Assembly: GCA_016790395.1 (NCBI GenBank) | Contig: JAEUPH010000045.1 | Location: 1 to 33,459, forward strand | Reading direction: 5' to 3' | Origin: Rubrivivax sp. | GTDB taxonomy: Bacteria; Pseudomonadota; Gammaproteobacteria; Burkholderiales; Burkholderiaceae_C | DNA: 33,459 nt | Shown here: positions 24,084-32,585 of the stretch, piece after piece | How the letters are laid out: every line of letters starts with the position of its first letter | Numbering within the stretch: the stretch's first letter is position 1 | The notes under the pieces: model-generated | Seen by the model: only the letters and a program-made list of their open reading frames with translations | What the model was told of the DNA's origin: nothing | Databases searched by the model: none | Translations under genes and position numbers: made by a program

Positions 24084-24794
24084 TTGAGACTGCTGCTGGT
24101 CGAAGACGATGATCTGCTGGGCCACGCGACCTCGCAGGTGCTGTCGAGATCCGGTTTCCAGGTCGACTGGATGCGCACCTGCGGCGATGCCCGCGCGGCC
24201 GTGCGCTCGGCCGAGTACGACGCCATCCTTCTGGACCTGGGCCTGCCCGACATTCCCGGCGAGCAGTTCGTGCGCGAACTGCGCTCCGCGCGCTCCGTGA
24301 CGCCCGTGATCGTGATCACCGCGCGCGGACAGCTCGATGACCGCGTGCGGCTGCTCGACATGGGCGCCGACGACTACCTCGTCAAGCCCTTCGACATCTC
24401 GGAGATGCTGGCCCGTCTGCGCGCCGTGCGGCGCCGCATGATGGCCGGCGGCGACCTCACCGACGTGCAGACCGTGGGCCCGCTGCAGTTGCACCAGGCA
24501 TCGCGTTCGGTGCAATGGGACGGCAAGCATGTCGCGCTGACGGCCAAGGAGTTCGACGTGCTGCAGACCCTGGTGATGCGGCGTCCGCGCGTCGTCAGCC
24601 GCGCCCAGCTGGTGGACGCGCTCTACGGCTGGGACGACGAGATCGAGAGCAACTCGATCGAGGTCTACATCCACTTCCTGCGCCGCAAGCTGTGCAAGGA
24701 GGTCATCGTCACGGTTCGGGGCCGCGGCTACCAGATCGGCAACGAGGAAGCCCTCAATGCCCACGTGCGCAACGCCAAGCCGGGGCCGGCATGA
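24084..24794 (+). CDS. OmpR/PhoB-family response regulator (QseB/PmrA-like)
   Basis: This 236-residue regulator has all key receiver residues: acidic Glu7/Asp8/Asp9, phospho-acceptor Asp51 (LLDLGLPD), switch Thr79 and Lys101 (YLVKPFD). The winged helix is at about 125-230 (VALTAKEFDVLQTLVMRRPRV, SNSIEVYIHFLRRKL, VRGRGYQI). It should bind tandem half-sites after phosphorylation by the kinase in the next gene, whose start overlaps its stop by 4 bases. The start is taken as TTG at 24084, preceded by GGTGGG, because the receiver begins there (RLLLVEDD) and the upstream in-frame extension is not protein-like. A paired GTTAAG site lies about 190 bases upstream. Confidence 0.9.
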   Translation: MRLLLVEDDDLLGHATSQVLSRSGFQVDWMRTCGDARAAVRSAEYDAILLDLGLPDIPGEQFVRELRSARSVTPVIVITARGQLDDRVRLLDMGADDYLVKPFDISEMLARLRAVRRRMMAGGDLTDVQTVGPLQLHQASRSVQWDGKHVALTAKEFDVLQTLVMRRPRVVSRAQLVDALYGWDDEIESNSIEVYIHFLRRKLCKEVIVTVRGRGYQIGNEEALNAHVRNAKPGPA

Positions 24795-26290
24795 ACGTCA
24801 AGGCGATCGCGATGCCGCAGACCTGGTCGCTGCGGCAGATGCTGATGGTGGCAATGGCCGGCTTCACGCTCATGGGCTGGCTGGCCGGCGGCCTGATCAC
24901 CACGCACCTGGCCGAGCGCACGGAAGCACAGCTGCACGAAGCGGAACTGCGGCAGATCGGGCACCTGCTGCTGTCGCTCACCGAGCACGAGCTGGACGAA
25001 CTCGGCCCCAACGCCGACATGAAGACCCGCGTGCAGATGGCCATCGCCGACAGCGTGGCGCTCGGCGACACCTACCGCTACCAGATCTGGGCGGAGAGCG
25101 GTGAGCTGCTGCTGGCCAACTTCGGCGTCGGCCAGCATGCCATGCTGGCCCGCTTCGGCCAGACCGGCTTCACCACCACGACGATGGACGGCGAGTCCTG
25201 GCGCGTCTACAACGAGTTCGACAGCGAGCACCGGCGCCAGATCCAGATCGCAGAACGCGACGAGTCCGCCTTCAACATCTGGAGCGCGGTGGACTGGAAG
25301 ATCGCACTCATCATGCTGTCTTCGCCGGTGATCGTGCTGTGGCCGGCCTCATGGGTGCTCAACCGGCTGCTCAGGCCGATCGACGCGGTGGCGCGCGCGC
25401 TGGAGCGGCGCAGCCCGGACAGCCTGGAGCCGGTGCCCACACGTGCCGTGCCGCGCGAGGTGGCGCCGATGGTGTACGCGCTGAACCGCCTGTTCGAGAG
25501 GCTCGACAGTGCCCTGCTGCGGGAGCGCACCTTCACCGGCGTAGCAGCGCACGAGATGCGCACGCCACTGGCGGCCGTGCGCGTGCTGGCGCAGGTGGTA
25601 CGTTCGGCCGACAGCGTGGTGGAACGCGATGACGCGCTGGACCGCCTGATCGTCGGCACGGACCGCTGCGCCCACCTGCTGGACCAGCTGCTCACGCTGC
25701 AGCGGCTGGACGCCGCCGCGGAGCACGATCTCAACGAAACCGTCGACCTGACGGACGTCGTGATGGAGATCGTCGATGCCACGCGCGCCGAGGCCCAGCG
25801 CCGCGAGGTGCAGATCTCGGTGCGGCTGGACGGCTCGTCGCTGCGAGGCCACCGCTTCGGCATTCTCACGCTGCTGCGCAACCTCATCTCGAACGCCATT
25901 GCCTACACCCCGCGGGGCGGCCGCGTCGAGATCTCGACGGCCCAGGAGGGCGACCGGGTCTGTGTGACCGTCGACGACTCCGGCATCGGCATTCCGCAGC
26001 AGGACCGCGAGCGCGCCTTCAGCCGCTTCGAGCGCCTGGGGGCCCGCACCGGCACGGGCGTCGGTCTCGGCCTGTCGATCGTGCAGACCGTGGCCGCCGC
26101 GCACAACGGCACGATCAGCCTGGACGAATCGCCGCTGGGCGGGTTGCGGGTCGTGGTGTGCTTCGTGGGCCGATCGATCGGCGACCCCGACGACATGCTC
26201 TCGGTGTTCCCCGACGGCAGCAGCATCATGCCCGACACCCTGCCGCTGGACACCCAACCCGCCACCATCGGTGGCGACAGCCGGCCCTGA
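24791..26290 (+). CDS. Sensor histidine kinase (QseC/PmrB-like)
   Basis: This is a 499-residue membrane kinase. Membrane helix 1 is at about 16-37, the periplasmic sensor at about 38-168 and helix 2 at about 169-190, followed by a short HAMP-like linker (RLLRPIDAVARALERRSPDSLEPVPT). The phospho-accepting His254 lies in VAAHEMRTPLAAVRVLAQ. The ATP-binding domain has the N box (LLRNLISNAIAYTP), G1 box (VDDSGIGIP) and G2 box (GVGLGLSIV). A tail of about 40 residues after the catalytic domain is unusual and has no clear domain. It should act on the response regulator encoded just before it. The signal is unknown; members of the QseC/PmrB group sense metals or other signals in the periplasm, so a metal stimulus would fit the location but is not shown. 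Confidence 0.9.
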   Translation: MNVKAIAMPQTWSLRQMLMVAMAGFTLMGWLAGGLITTHLAERTEAQLHEAELRQIGHLLLSLTEHELDELGPNADMKTRVQMAIADSVALGDTYRYQIWAESGELLLANFGVGQHAMLARFGQTGFTTTTMDGESWRVYNEFDSEHRRQIQIAERDESAFNIWSAVDWKIALIMLSSPVIVLWPASWVLNRLLRPIDAVARALERRSPDSLEPVPTRAVPREVAPMVYALNRLFERLDSALLRERTFTGVAAHEMRTPLAAVRVLAQVVRSADSVVERDDALDRLIVGTDRCAHLLDQLLTLQRLDAAAEHDLNETVDLTDVVMEIVDATRAEAQRREVQISVRLDGSSLRGHRFGILTLLRNLISNAIAYTPRGGRVEISTAQEGDRVCVTVDDSGIGIPQQDRERAFSRFERLGARTGTGVGLGLSIVQTVAAAHNGTISLDESPLGGLRVVVCFVGRSIGDPDDMLSVFPDGSSIMPDTLPLDTQPATIGGDSRP

Positions 26291-26395
26291 ATCGCGCTTC
26301 GCCGATGCCGCGGCGGTACGCGCCGCAGCCCGGGCGAGCCGCGCACGGACTTCAAGCGGTGGGCAGCGCGCTCGAAGACCGCTGCGCCTTGGGGC

Positions 26396-26812
26396 TCAGG
26401 GCTTCTGCGTGAGCAGCCAGGCCAGGATGTCGGCCTTCTCGGCCGGCGTGCAGACGCGGCCCACCACGTCCTTGCAGTTCAGGTCGAAGTGGAAGTCGGT
26501 CTTCTTCGCGTCGGTGAAGCGCGCCGGGTTGGCGGCCGGCGCCAAGGGCTTGATCGACTTCTCGGTGACCTGGTCGCGGCCGAGCTTGGTGGGGTTGGTG
26601 GTGTGGCAGGAAGCGCAGCTGAAACCCATCTCGCGGCCGAAGTTCTTGTTGAAGAACGCCTGGCCGCGCTCGGGTTGTGCCGGCGCGCCGGCCTTGGCGG
26701 TGTAGCCGGCCAGCAGTTCGGCAGGCGTGGCGGCCAGGGCGCTGGCACCGGCGAGCACCATGGCCACGACGGCGATCGCGGTCGGCAGGAATCGGAACAG
26801 GCGGGCATCCAT
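26396..26812 (-). CDS. DUF1924-family cytochrome c
   Basis: This 138-residue exported monohaem cytochrome has a signal peptide at about 1-28 and haem site CASCH (66-70). The segments GQAFFNKNFG, KSIKPLAPAANPARFTD and CKDVVGRVCTPAEKADILAWL are typical of DUF1924 proteins, which are related to sphaeroides haem protein (SHP). A pair of extra Cys lies in the last segment and may form a disulfide. The usual partners of such cytochromes (a cytochrome b561 and a diheme cytochrome) are not adjacent here. The ATG at 26812 follows an AGGAGA ribosome site. It converges with the kinase gene across a 105-base gap in which nothing was recognised. Confidence 0.88.
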   Translation of the reverse strand: MDARLFRFLPTAIAVVAMVLAGASALAATPAELLAGYTAKAGAPAQPERGQAFFNKNFGREMGFSCASCHTTNPTKLGRDQVTEKSIKPLAPAANPARFTDAKKTDFHFDLNCKDVVGRVCTPAEKADILAWLLTQKP

Positions 26813-26875
26813 GGCGGGTCTCCTCTTGGGTTCTGGCAACACAGCCACAGTGATACGCCCCGTGCCAGGGCCCCG

Positions 26876-26893
26876 CCTTGCGCAAACGCAAGG
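26876..26893. promoter_or_regulatory. Hairpin upstream of the DUF1924 gene
   Basis: CCTTGCG (26876-26882) and CGCAAGG (26887-26893) form a perfect 7-bp stem with a CAAA loop, about 65-80 bases before the cytochrome start and 70 bases beyond copA. It may be an operator or a second transcript-end structure. Confidence 0.35.
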
Positions 26894-26912
26894 TCCTGCC
26901 GGCGCCCGGCGT

Positions 26913-26938
26913 GGCCTGTCCGCCTGGCGGACATGGCC
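26913..26938 (-). terminator. Hairpin downstream of copA
   Basis: TGTCCG (26917-26922) pairs with CGGACA (26928-26933), and flanking GGCC/GGCC extends the stem with one bulged base. It lies about 25 bases past the copA stop. No clear T-run follows. Confidence 0.45.
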
Positions 26939-26963
26939 CGCGGCGGCCCGCCGGGCGCCAGCC

Positions 26964-29345
26964 TCAGCGCGCCCGCCAGCGGGACAGCAGCAGCGCGTTG
27001 CTCACCACCGTGACGCTGGACAGCGCCATGGCGGCGCCGGCGATGACGGGGCTCAGCGCGCCGAAGGCCGCCATCGGAATGCCGACGGAGTTGAAGGCAA
27101 ACGCCCAGAACAGGTTCTGGCGGATCTTGGTCACGGTGCGGCGCGAGATGTCGATGGCCTGCGCCACGCCGCGCACGTCCCCGCGCAGCAGCGTCACGGC
27201 GGCGGCGTGCATGGCCACGTCGGTGCCCTGCCCCATGGCGATGCCGAGGTCGGCCGCGGCCAGCGCGGGAGCGTCGTTGAGTCCGTCGCCCACCATCGCC
27301 ACGCGACGGGACCGGCCCCCGTCAGCCTTCTGCAGCCGGGCCACCAGCGCCGCCTTGTCGGCGGGCAGCACCTCCGCGTGCACCTCGTCGATGCCCACCT
27401 CACGCGCCAGGGCTTCGGCGCTGGCGCGCGTGTCGCCCGAGACCAGCACCGTGCGCAGGCCCATCGCGCGCAATTGCGACACGGCTTCGGCAGCGTGCGG
27501 TTTGGCGGTGTCGGCGAAGGCCAGCCAGCCCAGCAGCTGCGGTGCGGGCTGCGTCGCCATCAGCCAGGCCACGGTGCGACCACCGGCCTGCGCGTCGGAC
27601 ACGGCCGCACCGGGGTCGGCCCCCGACTCCGCCATCCATCGCGCGCTGCCCAGGCGCAAGCCCATGCCGTTCACTTCACCGACCATGCCGCGCCCCGGCA
27701 CGGCACGCAGCCGCTGCGCCGGCGGCACGGCCACGCCGGCCTCGGCAGCGGCCGCCAGCACGGCGCGCGCCAGCGGGTGTTCGCTGCCGGCCTGCAGTGC
27801 GGCGGCAGCGGCCAGCAGGGCATGCCGGTCGCCTTCCAGTGCCTCGGCCTGCACCAGGCGCGGCCGGCCTTCGGTGAGCGTGCCGGTCTTGTCGAAGGCG
27901 ACGATGTCGAGACCCTGCGCCACCTCCAGCGCCAGCGCGTCCTGGATGACGATGCCCTGGCGCGCGGCCACACCGGTCCCGGCGATCAGTGCCGCTGGCG
28001 TGGCCAGGCCCAGCGCGCAGGGGCAGGCGATCACGAGCACGGCCACGGCGTTGAGCGTGGCGGTGGTCCAGTCGCCCGTGGCCAGGCCCCAGCCCAGCAG
28101 CGTGATGAGCGCGATGGCGCCCACCACCGGCACGAACACGGCACTCACGCGATCGGCCAGACGCTGGATCGGCGGCTTGCCGGCCTGCGCCGAAGCCACC
28201 AGCCGCACGATGCGCGCGAGCGCGGTCTCGGCACCCACGGCCGTGACGCGCACCTTCAGCAGGCTGGCGCCATTGACGGCGCCGCCGGTCACCCGGTCGC
28301 CCACGCCGCGCGGCACGGGCAGGCTCTCGCCGGTGATCAGCGATTCGTCGACCTCGCCTTCGCCTTCGGCCACCGTGCCGTCGGCCGCGAAGCGTTCGCC
28401 GGGGCGCACGATGAGCAGGTCGCCCACGGCGAGTTCCTCGCTGGCCACGTCCAGCGCCGCGCCGGCGCGCTCCACCGTGGCACGCGCCGGCCGCAGGGCC
28501 TGCAGCGCGCGCAGCGCGGCCGAGGCCTCGCGGCGGGCCCTGGCTTCCAGCCACTTGCCCAGCAGCACCAGCGTGATGACCACGGCCGCGCTCTCGAAAT
28601 ACAGAGCGTGGCCCTGGCCGGCCCACAGCTGCCACAGGCTGAGCCCGAAGGCCGCGCTGGTGCCGGTGGCGACGAGCAGGTCCATGTTGCCGGCGCCGTT
28701 GCGCAGGGCGCCCCATCCGGCACGGTAGAAGCGCGCGCCCAGCCAGAACTGCACGGGCGTGGCCAAGGCCAGCTGCCAGGCGCCCGGCAGCATGGCATGC
28801 ACGCCGAAAGGCATGGCCAGCATCGGCAGCACCAGCGGCGCCGACAGCAGCGCCGCCAACGCCACGCGCGCACCTTCGCCCAGGGCCCGGCGCCGGGCCG
28901 GCGCCGCCGCGGCGTCCGCCCTCAGCGTGTAGCCCGCACGCTGCAGCGCCGCGGCCAGCGGCGCGATGTCGGGCGCGTGGCCGGCGAGCACCACGGCGGC
29001 GGTTTCGCTGGCGAGGTTGACACGCGCCTGCAGCACGCCGGGCACGGCCTGCAGAGCCTTCTCCACGCGGGCGACGCAGGACGCGCAGCTCATGCCCTCG
29101 ATGGCCAGCGTCTGCGGCGTCGTCGCCAGGGCGTAGCCGGCCTTGTTCAGCACCGGCGAGAGGCTCAGCGGCTGGAACGCGGGCGCGGCCGTCACCGTCA
29201 GCGTCTCGTTGGCCAGGTTCACCGTCGCCGACAGCACGCCCGGTGCCGCGGCTGCCGCCTTCTCGACACGGGCCACGCAGGAAGCGCAGCTCATGCCATC
29301 CACCGGCAGGGAGAACGACGTGGGCGGGGGGGTATTGACGGTCAT
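26964..29345 (-). CDS. copA: CopA-type copper-translocating P-type ATPase
   Basis: This 793-residue copper exporter of the P1B type has two N-terminal heavy-metal-associated domains with GMSCASC motifs (Cys20/Cys23 and Cys87/Cys90). The membrane part starts at about 158. The actuator motif TGES is at about 338-341, the transmembrane metal site CPC at 441-443, the phosphorylated Asp485 in DKTGT, the nucleotide-domain SEHPLARA motif about 80 residues later, and the hinge GDGLND near the end. The CPC site and a final helix with MAALSS-like residues indicate Cu(I). It would move excess Cu(I) from cytoplasm to periplasm, where SCO and the multicopper oxidase work. The ATG at 29345 was chosen because the first HMA domain begins shortly after; the ribosome site is weak. 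Confidence 0.93.
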   Translation of the reverse strand: MTVNTPPPTSFSLPVDGMSCASCVARVEKAAAAAPGVLSATVNLANETLTVTAAPAFQPLSLSPVLNKAGYALATTPQTLAIEGMSCASCVARVEKALQAVPGVLQARVNLASETAAVVLAGHAPDIAPLAAALQRAGYTLRADAAAAPARRRALGEGARVALAALLSAPLVLPMLAMPFGVHAMLPGAWQLALATPVQFWLGARFYRAGWGALRNGAGNMDLLVATGTSAAFGLSLWQLWAGQGHALYFESAAVVITLVLLGKWLEARARREASAALRALQALRPARATVERAGAALDVASEELAVGDLLIVRPGERFAADGTVAEGEGEVDESLITGESLPVPRGVGDRVTGGAVNGASLLKVRVTAVGAETALARIVRLVASAQAGKPPIQRLADRVSAVFVPVVGAIALITLLGWGLATGDWTTATLNAVAVLVIACPCALGLATPAALIAGTGVAARQGIVIQDALALEVAQGLDIVAFDKTGTLTEGRPRLVQAEALEGDRHALLAAAAALQAGSEHPLARAVLAAAAEAGVAVPPAQRLRAVPGRGMVGEVNGMGLRLGSARWMAESGADPGAAVSDAQAGGRTVAWLMATQPAPQLLGWLAFADTAKPHAAEAVSQLRAMGLRTVLVSGDTRASAEALAREVGIDEVHAEVLPADKAALVARLQKADGGRSRRVAMVGDGLNDAPALAAADLGIAMGQGTDVAMHAAAVTLLRGDVRGVAQAIDISRRTVTKIRQNLFWAFAFNSVGIPMAAFGALSPVIAGAAMALSSVTVVSNALLLSRWRAR

Positions 29346-29423
29346 CAAGGGTGGAGGGTGCCGCGATCGCACGGCACAAGGCCCCCATGATAGAAACTCG
29401 CACGAAACGCCGACGAGCCCGCC
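29346..29423. promoter_or_regulatory. Divergent copA/copZ promoter region with a dyad
   Basis: The 78 bases between copA and the copZ-like gene hold the inverted repeat GTGCCG (29358-29363) and CGGCAC (29372-29377) separated by 8 bases, and a TATCAT box on the copA strand (29392-29387). It may be a shared copper-responsive control region. No CueR or CopY gene is in the window, and no CueR-type spacing could be confirmed. Confidence 0.4.
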
Positions 29424-29615
29424 ATGCAGACATTCCAGATCCCCAACATGAACTGCGGCCACTGCCTGCGCACCATCACCGAGGCCGTGCAGGCGCTGGA
29501 CCCCGCCGCGGACGTGCAGGCCGACCTGCCGGCGCACCGCGTGGAGATCGACACCACCGTGCCTCGCGAGCAGCTGGCCGCCAAGCTGGCCGAAGCCGGC
29601 TTCGCGCCCGCCTGA
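29424..29615 (+). CDS. copZ: CopZ-like metallochaperone (heavy-metal-associated domain)
   Basis: This 63-residue protein is a single heavy-metal-associated domain. The metal site is MNCGHC (Cys11 and Cys14), followed by the expected helix ([11 protein letters not shown]), strands and second helix ([13 protein letters not shown]). Such proteins carry Cu(I) in the cytoplasm to CopA or to a copper sensor. The His between the Cys residues (GHC rather than ASC) is common in small bacterial chaperones. It is divergent from copA and shares its upstream region, which supports the copper role. The next gene starts 73 bases later. Confidence 0.85.
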   Translation: MQTFQIPNMNCGHCLRTITEAVQALDPAADVQADLPAHRVEIDTTVPREQLAAKLAEAGFAPA

Positions 29616-29688
29616 AACCCGCAGCCGGCGCGGGCGGCGGGGCCGCGGGTACACTCCCGCCCCCCTCGCGAGACACTCGCGCAAACCC

Positions 29689-30147
29689 ATGGCCGGCATC
29701 CACATCACCGACATCGAGGCCGCCATCAACTGGTGGCGCCAGCGCTCGCCGTCGCCCGACGGCATCACGGCCTGCGCCGAGGTGCGCGCGCTGGCCGAGG
29801 TGTATGCGCTGATGGTGTACTACCGCGAGCCGCTGGCCGACGAGGCCACGATGCCGAAGCGGGCGAAGGACGCCTGGCTCGCCTGGTACGCCAGCACGCC
29901 CGACGCGCCCTGCATCGCCATCTGCTCCACCAGTCAGGGCGACCCGGTGTGCAAGGGCTGCGGCCGCAGCTTCGAGGAAGTGCAGCACTGGACCGCCCTG
30001 AGCCCGGCCGCCAAGCGCGAGGTGTGGCGCCGCATCACCCTGGAGAGCACGGCCTGGCGCTTCAACCGCTATGCCGAGCGCGGACTGCGCGCCACCGGCG
30101 CGGACCACCCGCCACCGGAGACCTTCGCATCGCTGCCGGAGCGTTGA
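29689..30147 (+). CDS. DUF3717 and DUF1289 fusion protein
   Basis: This 152-residue cytoplasmic protein has two small domains. Residues 5-70 match DUF3717 ([32 protein letters not shown]). Residues 73-115 match DUF1289, a likely zinc-binding module with Cys at [21 protein letters not shown] and the following [20 protein letters not shown] helix. Neither domain has an established function. The gene is probably co-expressed with the MATE transporter, whose TTG start overlaps its stop (TTGA). The region before it contains GCGGG-TACACT-CCCGC, in which TACACT could be a -10 box. Confidence 0.82.
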   Translation: MAGIHITDIEAAINWWRQRSPSPDGITACAEVRALAEVYALMVYYREPLADEATMPKRAKDAWLAWYASTPDAPCIAICSTSQGDPVCKGCGRSFEEVQHWTALSPAAKREVWRRITLESTAWRFNRYAERGLRATGADHPPPETFASLPER

Positions 30148-31541
30148 GCGCCGCGGATCCTCCGCCCGGCGCGGGCTGGACCGACAGCGTGCGGCGCATC
30201 GTGCCGCTGGCCTGGCCGGTGGTGGTGGGGCAGATCTCGCTGCTGGCCTTCTCCATCATGGACACCGTGCTGGTGGGCCGCGCCGGCACGGCCGACCTGG
30301 CGGCCCTGGCGGTGGGTGGCGCCGCCTTCATCAGCATCTTCGTCGGCTTCATGGGCGTGCTGATGGCGCTGGCGCCGGTGATCGGCCAGCTCTACGGCGC
30401 CGGCCGCCACGCCGAGATCGGCCACCAGGTTCACCAGGGCCTGTGGCTGGCGCTGGCACTGTCGGCGCTGGGCAGCACGCTGCTGCTGTTCCCGGCGCCC
30501 TTCCTCGCCATGGCGGGCGCCACGCCGGACGTGGAAGGCAAGGTGCGCGGCTACATGGCGGCACTGGCCTTGTCCTTGCCCGCCTCACTGTTGTTCATGG
30601 TGTTCCGGGCACTGAACACCGCCGTATCGCGGCCCAAGGCCGTCATGGTGCTGCAGATGGCGGCGCTGGGGGTGAAGCTGCCGCTGACGGTGGCGCTGGT
30701 CTTCGGCGCGCCCGCCCTCGGACTGCCGGCGCTGGGCGTGCTGGGCTGTGGCATCGCCACCGCAGTGGCCATGTGGTGCCAGCTGCTGGCCGCGCTCTGG
30801 CTGGTGCGGCGCGACCCCTTCTACCGGCCCTTCGGCATCGTGGGCCGTGGGCTGGATCGCCCTGACCGCGCCGCACTCGCCGCCCTGGTGAAGCTGGGCC
30901 TGCCGATGGGCGGCTCGATCCTCGTGGAAGTGACCGGCTTCTCGTTCATGGCCATCTTCATCTCGCGCCTGGGTGCCACGCCGGTGGCGGGGCACCAGGT
31001 GGCGGTGAACCTGGTCTCGGTGATGTTCATGGTGCCGCTGGGCCTGGCGCAGGCCACCAGCACGCTGGTGGCGCAGAGCGTGGGCGCACTGCGGCCGCAC
31101 GACGCCCGGCGCCTGGGCTGGCATGGCCTGGCCCTGGGCACCGGCCTCGCGGCGCTGCTGGCTGGCGGCGTGCTGCTGCTGCGCGAACCGCTGCTGGGCC
31201 TGTACACGCGTGACCCGCTGGTGGTGGCCGCGGCGCTGCCGCTGATGGCCTGGCTGGTGCCCTTCCACATCGCCGACGCCGCGCAGACCCTGGCCGCCTA
31301 CGTGCTGCGCGCCTACAAGACCGCCACGGTGCCGATGGTGATCTATGTCGCCGCGCTGTGGGGCGTGGGGCTGGGCGGCGGCTGGGTGCTGGCCTTCAAC
31401 GTCCCGGGCAACGTGCCGGCGGCGCTGCAGGGTGCGCCGGGCTTCTGGGTCGCCGCCACGGCCGGGCTGGTGCTGGCCGGCTCCGCGCTCACCGCCTTCA
31501 TGGCCTGGGTCTTCGGGCGTCAACGCCAGGCCTGTATCTGA
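30144..31541 (+). CDS. MATE-family efflux transporter
   Basis: This is a 465-residue transporter with about 12 membrane helices arranged as two similar halves. The first half begins RRIVPLAWPVVVGQISLLAFSIMDTVLVGRAG, a typical MATE/NorM start with the conserved Asp. The second half begins LVKLGLPMGGSILVEVTGFSFMAIFISRLGATPVAGHQVAVN. Such proteins use a Na+ or H+ gradient to export cationic drugs, metabolites or dyes from the cytoplasm. The start is taken as TTG at 30144, which overlaps the preceding stop and places the N-terminus 12 residues before the first helix region; there is no in-frame ATG before that helix. The substrate is unknown. Confidence 0.88.
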   Translation: MSAADPPPGAGWTDSVRRIVPLAWPVVVGQISLLAFSIMDTVLVGRAGTADLAALAVGGAAFISIFVGFMGVLMALAPVIGQLYGAGRHAEIGHQVHQGLWLALALSALGSTLLLFPAPFLAMAGATPDVEGKVRGYMAALALSLPASLLFMVFRALNTAVSRPKAVMVLQMAALGVKLPLTVALVFGAPALGLPALGVLGCGIATAVAMWCQLLAALWLVRRDPFYRPFGIVGRGLDRPDRAALAALVKLGLPMGGSILVEVTGFSFMAIFISRLGATPVAGHQVAVNLVSVMFMVPLGLAQATSTLVAQSVGALRPHDARRLGWHGLALGTGLAALLAGGVLLLREPLLGLYTRDPLVVAAALPLMAWLVPFHIADAAQTLAAYVLRAYKTATVPMVIYVAALWGVGLGGGWVLAFNVPGNVPAALQGAPGFWVAATAGLVLAGSALTAFMAWVFGRQRQACI

Positions 31542-31610
31542 GGCGGGCCTGCCCGCTCTGTGGGGGCGCGGCGCCGGCGTTCGGCGTGCGCACGTCACAG
31601 GAGAACGCCC

Positions 31611-32582
31611 ATGAACCGCCCCCATTCCCCACGTACCGCCCTCACGGGCCTGGCCCTGGCCGCGCTGCTGGCCGCCTGCGGAGGGGGTGACGGACCCGCG
31701 GACACGAACTCGAGCGCCGACGGCAACCGCGCCCAGATCCAGAAGAACGGCGGCGACTGCGTGGGCTCCTGCACCGGCGGCGGCGGCACACCGGTGGACG
31801 GCACGAACCCCTTGCCCACCAGTGCGCCGGCGCCCGACATCTTGGTGCGCGAGTCCTTCGGTCCCGGCCCGGCCGGCATCCGGCCGAAGGGCGGCAAGGG
31901 CGACCTGCGCTCCACCTTCATCGCCACCACGCTGGGGGGCTTCTGGGTGGAGTGGCCCGGCAACAAGAACAACGCCTGGATCACGAACAGCGGCGAAGCC
32001 ACCTGGAAGTTCACTTCCAGCTCCAACGGCGGCCCCAACCCCAACCCCAACGAGCTGCCGTCGCCGCTGGAAGTGGACCAGGGCTACGGGGTGGTGGCTG
32101 GCCAGGTCTTTGCGGATGTCAGCGACGGCACCACGGGCGGTCTGCCCACGGCGCTGCTCCCGGTGGCCTGGCCCACCACCGCCTGGTCGGTGTCCATCGA
32201 AGGCACGCTGTGGCAGCACGGCCCCGGCAGCTACATCGCCCTGGGCGTGACGGACAGCAGCCTGACGCTGAACAACCTCGCCACCGCCTCCAAGGTCACG
32301 GTGCTCATGCGCTCGCTGGACAACGGCGCCTCCGTGGACTGGGAGCTCTGGAAGGCCGGCACGCCCCGCGTGCTGCTGGGCAGCGGCAAGATGGAGGACC
32401 TGGGCCTGAACCAGCTCAAGCTGAGCTACGACCCGGTGGCCAGGCAGTTGTCGGTGCACCTGAACGGCGCGCTGGGCGGCACCTTCCCGATCGACCTCGG
32501 CCGCCCGCGCTACGCGGCCTTCGAAGGCATCGGCCTCGTCGACAACTTCGTGGTGCGCAAGCTGAACACCGGCGCGCTGTAG
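31611..32582 (+). CDS. Predicted lipoprotein of unknown function
   Basis: I do not recognise this 323-residue protein. It has a lipoprotein signal with lipobox LLAAC (Cys23), then a Gly-rich, low-complexity stretch with two further Cys (GDCVGSCTGGGG) to about residue 65. From about 70 to 323 the sequence is rich in beta-strand patterns, Trp and aromatic residues (GGFWVEWPG, YIALGVTDSSLTL, VDWELWKAG, LKLSYDPVARQLSVHLNG), which suggests a jelly-roll or LamG-like fold; this is only a visual impression. It is anchored to the outer membrane or cell surface by inference. A CAGGAG ribosome site lies before ATG 31611. The stop codon is only 3 bases from the stop of the convergent kinase gene. Confidence 0.78.
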   Translation: MNRPHSPRTALTGLALAALLAACGGGDGPADTNSSADGNRAQIQKNGGDCVGSCTGGGGTPVDGTNPLPTSAPAPDILVRESFGPGPAGIRPKGGKGDLRSTFIATTLGGFWVEWPGNKNNAWITNSGEATWKFTSSSNGGPNPNPNELPSPLEVDQGYGVVAGQVFADVSDGTTGGLPTALLPVAWPTTAWSVSIEGTLWQHGPGSYIALGVTDSSLTLNNLATASKVTVLMRSLDNGASVDWELWKAGTPRVLLGSGKMEDLGLNQLKLSYDPVARQLSVHLNGALGGTFPIDLGRPRYAAFEGIGLVDNFVVRKLNTGAL

Positions 32583-32585
32583 CGC

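Noticed and set aside
26291-26395. Possible terminator or small gene between the kinase and the cytochrome
   Set aside because: No clear stem with T-run and no supported short gene was found.
26727-29390. Long + strand open frame opposite copA
   Set aside because: Same reason: the - strand encodes all P-type ATPase motifs, and the + product is low-complexity.
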